64,000 bases of DNA from the NCBI GenBank assembly GCA_013152945.1, contig JAADFL010000066.1, positions 1-64,000 of the forward strand. The letters are read 5' to 3'. The notes under the pieces were generated by a model. It searched no databases, was not told the origin of the DNA, and saw only the letters and a program-made list of their open reading frames with translations. The stretch comes from Deltaproteobacteria bacterium. Lineage in GTDB: Bacteria > Myxococcota_A > JAADFL01. The translations under genes were made by a program, and so were the position numbers. Of this stretch, positions 41,935-48,464 are shown piece after piece. Within the stretch, counting starts at the first letter, position 1. The number at the start of each line of letters is the position of its first letter.

Positions 41935-44643
41935 TCATACTTTCCGGTCCAGCAAGCGCTTGATCTTGGTTGCGAGTTCCATTGTTGTGAAAGGCTTTTG
42001 AACAAAAGAGTCACCGCCTGCAATGACTCCCCTGTCAGCGACCGCGGTTTCAGTGTACCCGGACATGAACAGGCATTTCAGGTCCGGACGGATCTTCCTG
42101 ATTTCCCCGGAAAGCTCCTTGCCGTCCATTTCTTTCATTATCACGTCTGTCAGCAACATCGACAGCTCGTCCTTGTGCTCCCTGGCGAGTTTCAAGGCCT
42201 GCTCTGTGGTTCCGGCTTCAATTACTCGATAGCCCATGGCAGTTACGAGTGATTTTGCCATTTTCAACAGGTAGGGCTCGTCGTCCACGATCAGTATCAA
42301 CTCGTTGTTTCCCCTGGGAAATTTATTGGGTTTCTTTTCCTGCCAGTCATCGAGTCTTTCCTTTGTACGCGGAAGGTAAATCTTGATAGTTGTGCCGCTG
42401 CCCGGCTCACTGTAAACATTTATGAAGCCGCCGGCCTGCTTGATTATGCCGTACACAGTGGCCAATCCAAGGCCGGTCCCCTTATCCGTTCCCTTGGTCG
42501 TGAAAAAGGGATCGAACATGTTTTCCCGGGTCTTCTCGTCCATCCCGCTGCCGTTGTCGCTGACCGCCAGCATCACGTACTCACCCTGCGTGAATCCCGA
42601 ATGACCGTTACAGTACTCCTGGTCTATCACCACGTTGCCGGTTTCGATAATTATCCTTCCGTTGCGGTCTATCGCATCCTTGGAGTTTATGCAGAGGTTT
42701 ATCAGCACCTGATCAATCTGGTGTGGATCGATCATCAGGCGCCATAGGTCTTCACGCAAGGAGCAGGACAGTTCTATGTTCTCTCCCAGGAGTCTTCTCA
42801 ATATGTTGAGCAGGCTGCGGATGCTGACGTTCAGGTCAATCACCTTGGGTAGCACCTGCTGCTTGCGGGCGAACGACAGCAACTGCCTGGTGGTGTTTTC
42901 GGCCCTCTCGACGGCATTCAGGATCTCAATGAGGTCCTGGTACAGTGGCTCCGTGGCAGACACCCTTGACATGGCCAACTCGGCATTTCCCAGTATTGCT
43001 CCCAGGATGTTGTTGAAGTCATGGGCGACTCCGCCTGCAAGCCGGCCTATTGCCTCGAGCTTATTGGCCTGGTTGAGTTGGGCCTCCAACTTTTTCTTTT
43101 CTTCTTCTGCCTTGACCCTCTCGGTCACGTCCCTTGCGACGGATAATATCGATACCACCTCGCCGGCCTTGGCAATAGGCTTGCTGCTGATTTCCGCCCA
43201 TTTGACCTTGCCTTCCTTGGTCTTCAGCTTGTACACGGAAAAGAAAGGTTTATTGTTTTGAATAACCCATCGGGTATTCCTCGCCGCTGCGTCCAGGTCC
43301 TCGTCGGCCAGTATGCCCAGTTCCAAAAAAGGCTTGCCGAGCAGTTCCCCGGGTTCGTATCCCAGGGCATCCCTTACGGAAGGGGAAATGTCCTTTAATT
43401 GGAGATCGGTTCCCATGGAGAATATGACGTCGGACACGTTCTCGAAGTGCAGCCTGTATCGTGCCTCGCTGTTCCTAAGCGCCAGCTCGGCCAATTTTCT
43501 TTCAGTCATGTCCCTGGCGACCGACAGGATGACAGGCGTTCCGTTTAATTCAAATATGCCGGAGCTGATTTCCATCGGTATCCTGGTCCCGTCTTTTGCA
43601 ATGAACGTGGCTTCGAACGACTTTCTTCCATTGCGTTTCAATATTTCCCTGAACTCGCGGCTGCCCCTTTTCTCTACATCCTCTCTTGTACTGATCTCCC
43701 TGGGGGACATGGCCAACAACTCATCGTGGGAATATCCAAGCAGGGAGCATGCGGCGCTGTTCACCTCGATGAAATCGTCGAAGCCGCTCTCCTTGTACGG
43801 GTGGACGAAAACCGGGTCGGTCACGCTGTCGAACAAGGCTTGGTACTTTTCCTTGGTTGCTTTTAACGCTTGTTCCATTTCTTTTTGTTCGGTTATGTCC
43901 TGAATGGTGTGAACAGAGGTTTTGAGCGTTCCGTCCTTGTCAAGAACAGGGTCGACAACGACTTTCAACCAAGTGCCGCCTTCCTTGAATTCTATTGTCT
44001 CGCGTTTCTTGGTGGTTTTCATCCTGACGTTTGGGCAACCCGGAAACGGCTTGTCAAGGCCGTGGACCACTTGCCAGCAATACTTTCCAACGATGCTCCG
44101 GCCTTCTGCGGCAAACATCCTTTCACTGGCTGCGTTGACGCGAGTTATCTTGTTCTTGTTGTTGATTATGAAAATGGCGTCACGAGTTGCGTTAAAGGTG
44201 GCTTCCCACTCCCTGGCCAGCCTTGCCAGCTCGTCTTCCCGGTGGACCTGCTCGGTAATGTCCCTTATTTCAGTCAATCTCACGGTCCTTCCGTTATGCT
44301 CCACGGCCTGTCCCCACATCTCGACAACGATCTCTTTCCCATCCTTTCTAAGCGCCCTGTGCCTGTACGGTTCGGAACAATCTCTTTCCAACATGGTGGA
44401 GACCAGTTCATGGCCGGCAGGCGCCACGAAATCCTGGATAGGTTTTCCGATGATTTCCTCTCTTTCACATCCAAGGATGCGCGCGAGTTGTTTATTTAGG
44501 TCCGTCACTATCCCTTTTTCCGAAAGACAAATGCCCTCGGAGGCGCGCTTTACGAGGAGTCGAAAGCTGTCCTCGCTATCGATGAGCGAATCTTTTTTCA
44601 TTTTCTTGTTCTTGTTACTCTTCTTCTGTCTACTGCCTGCCAT
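41935..44643 (-). CDS. four-PAS hybrid sensor histidine kinase / response regulator
   Basis: About 902 residues, soluble. Four PAS domains occupy roughly 25-135, 145-260, 270-390 and 395-520, each ending in a DITEQ/DMTERK/DVTERV-type PAC element. The second contains a CPNVRMKTTKKRE stretch with a cysteine, possible cofactor contact. A HisKA domain with GGVAHDFNNILG (phospho-acceptor His541), HATPase with DNGSGMD and GTGLGLATVYG, and a C-terminal receiver with Asp833 in LLTDVIMKEMDG follow. ATG 44643 is preferred over 44661 because GGGAGAAG sits just before it. It overlaps the beta-helix protein gene by 14 bp, so expression is tied to that secreted protein. Signal and target unknown. Confidence 0.88.
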   Translation of the reverse strand: MAGSRQKKSNKNKKMKKDSLIDSEDSFRLLVKRASEGICLSEKGIVTDLNKQLARILGCEREEIIGKPIQDFVAPAGHELVSTMLERDCSEPYRHRALRKDGKEIVVEMWGQAVEHNGRTVRLTEIRDITEQVHREDELARLAREWEATFNATRDAIFIINNKNKITRVNAASERMFAAEGRSIVGKYCWQVVHGLDKPFPGCPNVRMKTTKKRETIEFKEGGTWLKVVVDPVLDKDGTLKTSVHTIQDITEQKEMEQALKATKEKYQALFDSVTDPVFVHPYKESGFDDFIEVNSAACSLLGYSHDELLAMSPREISTREDVEKRGSREFREILKRNGRKSFEATFIAKDGTRIPMEISSGIFELNGTPVILSVARDMTERKLAELALRNSEARYRLHFENVSDVIFSMGTDLQLKDISPSVRDALGYEPGELLGKPFLELGILADEDLDAAARNTRWVIQNNKPFFSVYKLKTKEGKVKWAEISSKPIAKAGEVVSILSVARDVTERVKAEEEKKKLEAQLNQANKLEAIGRLAGGVAHDFNNILGAILGNAELAMSRVSATEPLYQDLIEILNAVERAENTTRQLLSFARKQQVLPKVIDLNVSIRSLLNILRRLLGENIELSCSLREDLWRLMIDPHQIDQVLINLCINSKDAIDRNGRIIIETGNVVIDQEYCNGHSGFTQGEYVMLAVSDNGSGMDEKTRENMFDPFFTTKGTDKGTGLGLATVYGIIKQAGGFINVYSEPGSGTTIKIYLPRTKERLDDWQEKKPNKFPRGNNELILIVDDEPYLLKMAKSLVTAMGYRVIEAGTTEQALKLAREHKDELSMLLTDVIMKEMDGKELSGEIRKIRPDLKCLFMSGYTETAVADRGVIAGGDSFVQKPFTTMELATKIKRLLDRKV

Positions 44644-46291
44644 TCTTTCTTCTCCCAGCATACGCGGTCAACGCGAACACAAGAATAAGTGTCATTGATG
44701 TAACTGGTGCTTTTCCGCCGGACCAAGCGCAACCGCAACCCGCATCGCTGGTAGTGTCATGTGTATTAATGTCAGTGTCAGTATCATTGTCGGTGTCGAT
44801 ATCTATATCGCTATCATTGTCAATGTCGCTATCAATGTCGGTATCGCTATCAGTGTCGGTATCGCTATCAGTGTCGGTATCGCTATCAGTGTCGGTATCG
44901 CTATCAGTGTCAGTATCTCCATTTGATGCGTGGTATTCATATGCCCCTATATCGTACCCATCTCCTTGGGGCCGCGTAATGCCTTCTATATCCTCCGAAG
45001 GAGCAGAGTCCGGGCTGCCCGAGTCTATGGCAGGGCTGCCTTTTTTCAGGTGCAGGTCATAGTTTCCAGGGTCTATGAAAAACTTGTCCGGGTCGTCTAT
45101 AACCATGTTGTGGTCCACCTCGACTCCGTCACCTGCCTGCGTGTTCATCTTGGAAACCAGGTTGTTTCTCACGATGCAGCCCGTGGAAGGGGTTCCGTTT
45201 TTATGGTCCCCAATCATGATCCATGCAGGCCCGGGGCTCTGGTCGTCCGGATCAAGGACCGTGTTGTTTACGATCCTGCAATTCCCGGCTCCGAGAAGGG
45301 TTATTCCATGGTAATGATCCACTATGATGATGTTGTTTTCCACCACCCAGTCCACGAACATGCCGTCAAAGCAGCCGATACCCTGCAAGGGACCGCGTAA
45401 CGGCTGTTTCGGGTCCTCGTAATTGATGATCATGTTGCCGCGAAGCACGATACCCTTAACCTCGCCGGTCCCGACACCGTCTTTTCCCACAGACCAGCTT
45501 TGGAACCCGTCGTCATGGTTGTCATTCACGTCGTAGCAGTTCTTTACTATGTTGAACTGGAATACCGTGTAGTCACCGAGTCCCCGCATGCCGTCTCCTG
45601 CAAAATTCTCGATGGTATTGTGATCGATCAACGAGTGACTCGCATTCACGCTTATGCCAAAGTTTACGTTTCTCAATATATTGCCGCGAATGGTCATGTT
45701 GGTGCCGTCGACTGTTATGCCGTTACAGCTCAGGTCGTTCCAGTCCTGCTTGGACCAGGACGAACTGTCCCCCGTGGATTCGATCACGCAGTCCTCGATC
45801 GTTATATCGTGTATGGGTCCCCTGAAGTTGTGGTAGTCCAGATCTACCAATGTCCCGGGCTTGTCACCATTTCCGAATTCGGGGTCAACGTGAAGTCCGC
45901 GCAATGTCCAGTTGGAACTCGACCTGATGAGTACCTTCCTGAATCGTGCATCCGCTCCCTGTATCGCTGCTATGATTATCAGGCCCTTATTGTAATAGTT
46001 GGTAATATTGAGTTCACCGTAGTACCCTGTCCGAAGCCAGATCGTATCACCTGCCTTGACCGGAGCCCCGGGATTCTTGTCCACCAGTTTCTTTCCGGGT
46101 TCGTACGGAAGCGATTCCCACTCCCGGCTTTCGATTAGCCCGGAGTCCACCACCTGCTGAAGGCTCTTCCAGGGTGAGACAATGCTGCCGTCACCGGACG
46201 GGCTGCCGTGTGCAGGATCCACGTAATAATCCGCGGCGTTTGCAACAAACGCCGGTAGGAGCAACCAAAATGTCAGGATGAAGTATTTCAT
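44630..46291 (-). CDS. secreted right-handed beta-helix protein with acidic repeat and MYXO-CTERM-like tail
   Basis: 553 residues. Signal peptide at the N-terminus (MKYFILTFWLLLPAFVANA), then ADYYVDPAHGSPSGDG, the usual opening of parallel beta-helix pectate-lyase-like proteins, and repeated IxxNxI/NCxIVxNTV coils (about 110-430). After a DGYDIGAYEYH end (about 460) comes an SDTDTD-type Asp/Thr/Ser linker of ~60 residues, and finally CGCAW, a hydrophobic segment and RRKNGR, resembling the MYXO-CTERM sorting tail. The protein is probably held in the envelope and exposed. Carbohydrate binding or lysis is possible, with no catalytic residues assigned. GGAGG lies 8 nt before ATG 46291; the frame extends further but without a signal peptide. 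Confidence 0.82.
   Translation of the reverse strand: MKYFILTFWLLLPAFVANAADYYVDPAHGSPSGDGSIVSPWKSLQQVVDSGLIESREWESLPYEPGKKLVDKNPGAPVKAGDTIWLRTGYYGELNITNYYNKGLIIIAAIQGADARFRKVLIRSSSNWTLRGLHVDPEFGNGDKPGTLVDLDYHNFRGPIHDITIEDCVIESTGDSSSWSKQDWNDLSCNGITVDGTNMTIRGNILRNVNFGISVNASHSLIDHNTIENFAGDGMRGLGDYTVFQFNIVKNCYDVNDNHDDGFQSWSVGKDGVGTGEVKGIVLRGNMIINYEDPKQPLRGPLQGIGCFDGMFVDWVVENNIIIVDHYHGITLLGAGNCRIVNNTVLDPDDQSPGPAWIMIGDHKNGTPSTGCIVRNNLVSKMNTQAGDGVEVDHNMVIDDPDKFFIDPGNYDLHLKKGSPAIDSGSPDSAPSEDIEGITRPQGDGYDIGAYEYHASNGDTDTDSDTDTDSDTDTDSDTDTDSDTDIDSDIDNDSDIDIDTDNDTDTDINTHDTTSDAGCGCAWSGGKAPVTSMTLILVFALTAYAGRRKNGRQ
44833..44922 (-). repeat. 18-bp tandem repeat encoding the Asp/Thr/Ser linker
   Basis: CAGTGTCGGTATCGCTAT-type units (plus-strand spelling) repeat about five times with near-identity, encoding SDTDTD hexapeptides. 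Less regular GAT/GAC-rich sequence continues to about 44763. The near-identical units suggest recent copy-number change by slippage. Confidence 0.85.
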
Positions 46292-46421
46292 GCAATCAAC
46301 CTCCACCACTTGATGGCGCAATTTGATTGGCGTGCCTGGGCTCAAGATGTCCGTATTTATCGTATTCCCTCTTAATAGCCTATGCAGACTCTGTTACCTC
46401 TTGTCAACCCCGACTTTTCGA

Positions 46422-46489
46422 GTGTGGTAGCCGAATTGAAATGTCAGTGGTACTGCCGAGTGAAAATGTCAGTAGGAAGGGGATTCGTC
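46422..46489 (+). mobile_element. IS21-family-like terminal sequence, relic copy 2
   Basis: GTAGCCGAATTGAAATGTCA and TGCCGAGTGAAAATGTCA subrepeats then GGAAGGGGATT, the same layout and orientation as 36333-36400, about 12 differences in 68 positions by hand. No transposase gene adjoins it. Confidence 0.55.
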
Positions 46490-46512
46490 CCATACGGATT
46501 CAGGCTGTTCGC

Positions 46513-46545
46513 AACGATTCCAGGGGCAACGCCCCTGGAATCGTT
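46513..46545 (-). terminator. perfect 15-bp hairpin downstream of the ICMT-like gene
   Basis: AACGATTCCAGGGGC-AAC-GCCCCTGGAATCGTT: a perfect stem of 15 bp with a 3-nt loop, about 50 nt past the ICMT stop on the minus strand. Plus strand continues with a T-rich GTTTCTGTTATT. It is a plausible terminator for either side, or the hairpin of a small mobile element next to the IS-like relic. Confidence 0.55.
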
Positions 46546-46596
46546 GTTTCTGTTATTGGGTATTGGTTTTATTGGGTGCAATAATTCTTCAATTTG

Positions 46597-47160
46597 CTAA
46601 TATAATTTTGGAATTATCTTGTAAGTTTTCTTCATATAGTCTTTATAAATTTCACCAAATTCTTTTATTAAAGTATTTTCTTCTATTTTTATTCGATAGA
46701 TTATTGCAAGTAAAATTGGAATAGTAATCACAATTAATGAGATCATACTGTTCATCGAGATTGAAAGTCCCAAACAAATTAGTAATAATCCCAAATAACT
46801 AGGATGTCTAAGGTTTTTATACATTCCATCTGTCTTCAAATTGTGGTTTGTTGTGATTGTCACATTAACTGTAAACTCTTTATTTAATTGAATTATTGAA
46901 ATCCACCGGATAATAATTCCTATCATAAAAATACTTAAGCCAAATATTGCTATCGAATAATTTAATATATTCCATTCTTGACGATTTGCTGTGAGAAATC
47001 CTATTGTTAAACTCAAAGGTATAGTAATCCAAAATAATACCAATGATTTTTTGTCGTTTTTTGTTTTTGTCCCATTCTTTTTTGACCGTTTTGCAATCAT
47101 TAAGGCCAGTTCCGATAAGAAAAACAAGACGGAAAAAAATGTAATTGTTTTTATGGTCAT
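46597..47160 (-). CDS. isoprenylcysteine carboxyl methyltransferase (ICMT/PEMT)-family membrane protein
   Basis: 187 residues with about five membrane helices and the family C-terminal signature: GMYKNLRHPSYLGLLL followed by an EENTLIKEFGEIYKDYMKK tail, where SAM-binding His-Pro and Glu residues lie. These bacterial relatives methylate lipids or small molecules; the substrate is unknown. The gene is strikingly AT-rich (Ile, Lys, Asn dominate) compared with its neighbours, a strong sign of recent transfer. AAAGGG precedes the ATG, which begins about 10 nt after an attC-like hairpin. It is the second gene behind the GNAT gene. Confidence 0.82.
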   Translation of the reverse strand: MTIKTITFFSVLFFLSELALMIAKRSKKNGTKTKNDKKSLVLFWITIPLSLTIGFLTANRQEWNILNYSIAIFGLSIFMIGIIIRWISIIQLNKEFTVNVTITTNHNLKTDGMYKNLRHPSYLGLLLICLGLSISMNSMISLIVITIPILLAIIYRIKIEENTLIKEFGEIYKDYMKKTYKIIPKLY

Positions 47161-47192
47161 CTTTTTTACCCTTTATTGCACATAACAACCAA

Positions 47193-47236
47193 GCTCAGCG
47201 ACTGGGAACGCGCCAGCGGCACCAGTTCGCTGTAGC
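47193..47236 (-). other. attC-like imperfect hairpin between GNAT and ICMT genes
   Basis: GCTCAGCGACTGG pairs with CCAGTTCGCTGTAGC: 13 pairs with two unpaired bases confined to one arm and a 16-nt loop. One-sided extrahelical bases are a hallmark of integron attC sites. It begins 7 nt after the GNAT stop; on the minus strand GTTATGT (close to the GTTRRRY core, as in the Vibrio GTTATGC form) follows, just before the next gene. The opposite core is poor. Confidence 0.4.
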
Positions 47237-47242
47237 ACATTG

Positions 47243-47710
47243 TCAGCCAAGTCGTTCATCCAGATCCATTTCCAGCAATACCGCATCCTCTTCAAACCCA
47301 CATTTTTGGTAAAACTCTCTTGCTCTGGTATTGCTTTTCTCCGTACTGACTTCGACTTCACTACACCCAAGTTCTCGACATGTATTCATGGCCGCTGAGA
47401 TTAGCTGCTTGCCGATTCCTCGACCTCGATAGCTTTTGGAAACAATTAACTCGTCAACAAGTCCGGAGGGTCGTAGATGCACTATCGTTTTTCTCATTGT
47501 GAAGCTTATAAAGCCTACTATCACATCTTTGTCTTTCGCCACAAGCATATGATGGTCAGGATCTTTGATAAGGATACAGCAGTTCTTAAAGGATTGTTCT
47601 ACGTCAATACCTTCTGTGTTGGCCATTACATCCATCAGTTCCGAGAGTAATGGCTTAATCGATGGCAAGTCGCCTTCTGTTGAAGGAACAATCCTAATAT
47701 TGTCTGACAT
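47243..47710 (-). CDS. GNAT-family N-acetyltransferase
   Basis: 155 residues with a complete GNAT fold: VDELIVSKSYRGRGIGKQLI is motif A with the acetyl-CoA RGRGIG loop, followed by CRELGCSEVEVSTEKSN and AREFYQKCGFEED, the motif B Tyr region. Substrate unknown. ATG 47710 follows GGAAG; the frame to 47758 lacks a ribosome site. Base composition is lower in GC than the main genome. A near-consensus promoter lies about 90 nt upstream. With the ICMT-like gene and the hairpin between them it has the look of an integron cassette pair; small GNAT genes are frequent cassette cargo. Confidence 0.87.
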   Translation of the reverse strand: MSDNIRIVPSTEGDLPSIKPLLSELMDVMANTEGIDVEQSFKNCCILIKDPDHHMLVAKDKDVIVGFISFTMRKTIVHLRPSGLVDELIVSKSYRGRGIGKQLISAAMNTCRELGCSEVEVSTEKSNTRAREFYQKCGFEEDAVLLEMDLDERLG

Positions 47711-47798
47711 GAGGATCTTCCTTCTTTTTTCGTTTGGCCGACTTCTTCTTCTACCCAATCTCTGTTACCCCGTAGTAATTCAACCCATTTGGCTTTTT

Positions 47799-47827
47799 AC
47801 TATAGAGTTGTAACCGGGGCTTGTCAA
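47799..47827 (-). promoter_or_regulatory. sigma-70-type promoter for the GNAT-ICMT pair
   Basis: On the minus strand: TTGACA (47827-47822), 17-nt spacer, TATAGT (47804-47799): consensus -35 and five of six -10 bases with optimal spacing. The distance to the GNAT ATG leaves a leader of roughly 80 nt. Confidence 0.65.
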
Positions 47828-48015
47828 AAAAACAATTAACGAATAACCCCTGATTACGCACGTCCATTGATTAATTTAACCACAATATCTAAGGTGTTTT
47901 GTAAATTGTGTTTAATCCAGCGACTTGACATCAATCGCGATGAAAAATTGCCGGATCTTCTCTTCGACAAGTCCTTGAGTGCTTGGTTTTCCCAAGGCCG
48001 GATATGGCTGTTATG

Positions 48016-48213
48016 TCAATAAGATATAAGGAGTGAAAAATCGGGATCATGCACGATATTAGTGTCCGGCGTAACGGTCGGGGTTTTTGGGGCCGCTTTA
48101 GGTGGAAAGCTGACCTGGTCCAGTAAAACAAAATACAAATTGTTTGGCTTGAGCATGGTATGGGTTGCCAGTTTTTGCGCGTCAATGAATTTTTTGCTGA
48201 TGTGAAACTTCAT
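48016..48213 (-). CDS. possible 65-residue ORF inside dispersed repeat B
   Basis: Reads MKFHISKKFIDAQKLATH and continues with KPNNLYFVLLDQVSFPP. The PNNLYF-LLDQ--FPP stretch is also encoded by the corresponding strand of repeat copy A near 20.33-20.38 kb, with several amino-acid-conserving changes. This might mark a short coding element carried by the repeat, but conservation also covers the flanking non-coding blocks, so it may be incidental. No ribosome site of note. Confidence 0.2.
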   Translation of the reverse strand: MKFHISKKFIDAQKLATHTMLKPNNLYFVLLDQVSFPPKAAPKTPTVTPDTNIVHDPDFSLLISY

Positions 48214-48260
48214 GAAATGACATCAAGTTTTTGATGCCCTGAAAATCAACCTGGGTGGGG
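48101..48260 (+). repeat. dispersed repeat, copy B
   Basis: 160 nt sharing three ordered blocks with the minus strand of 20240-20376: GGTGGAAAGC...CCTGGTCCAG...ACAAAATACAAATT, CTTCATGAAAT, and TGAAAATCAACCTGGGTGGGG. Between blocks the two copies differ in length and sequence. The block ends coincide with G-rich tandems in both places. Confidence 0.7.
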
Positions 48261-48302
48261 GGACCTGGGGGGACCTGCGGTTGGGTGAGGGACCTGTGCG
48301 GT
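48254..48302. repeat. G-rich short tandem
   Basis: GGGGGGACCT occurs twice in tandem and a related GAGGGACCT follows after 11 nt. It abuts the conserved end of dispersed repeat B. Confidence 0.5.
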
Positions 48303-48464
48303 TATCTTCGGGGCTGTCAATTCCCTATTTTGAACCGGGCTTGCTATTTTTTTTGTATTGAACTTGTATCAATGGAACCAATATGCAAGTTCATACGTCT
48401 ATTGGGCGATGAGGACATGGTTGACTTTGAAAAAAACATGCCCCGGCATGGAAAGGGGTCTTCA

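Larger units (their letters stand above)
46292..46596. other. intergenic region with IS21-like relic and a strong hairpin
   Basis: 305 bp between the beta-helix start and the ICMT-like stop. It contains the second IS21-like end (46422-46489) and a perfect 15-bp hairpin (46513-46545). No gene supported. Confidence 0.5.
47711..48464. other. 754-bp intergenic region between GNAT and alpha-2-macroglobulin genes
   Basis: Holds the GNAT promoter (47799-47827), AT-rich sequence to about 48050, dispersed repeat copy B (48101-48260), a G-rich tandem (48254-48302) and the alpha-2-macroglobulin leader. One small minus-strand frame (48016-48213) overlaps the repeat. The alpha-2-macroglobulin frame is open from 48255, but that part has no protein-like features. 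Confidence 0.5.

Noticed and set aside
41515-42252. Plus-strand open frame of 245 codons
   Set aside because: It runs antisense into the kinase receiver domain, has a Cys/His-rich composition without family features and no ribosome site; treated as a shadow.
45500-46138. Plus-strand open frame of 212 codons
   Set aside because: Antisense to the beta-helix gene, which has a signal peptide, ribosome site and family signature. The long frame follows from that gene's codon usage.
48255-48464. N-terminal extension of the alpha-2-macroglobulin frame
   Set aside because: Starts in a G-rich tandem repeat and would bury the lipoprotein signal peptide; ATG 48465 has a ribosome site.
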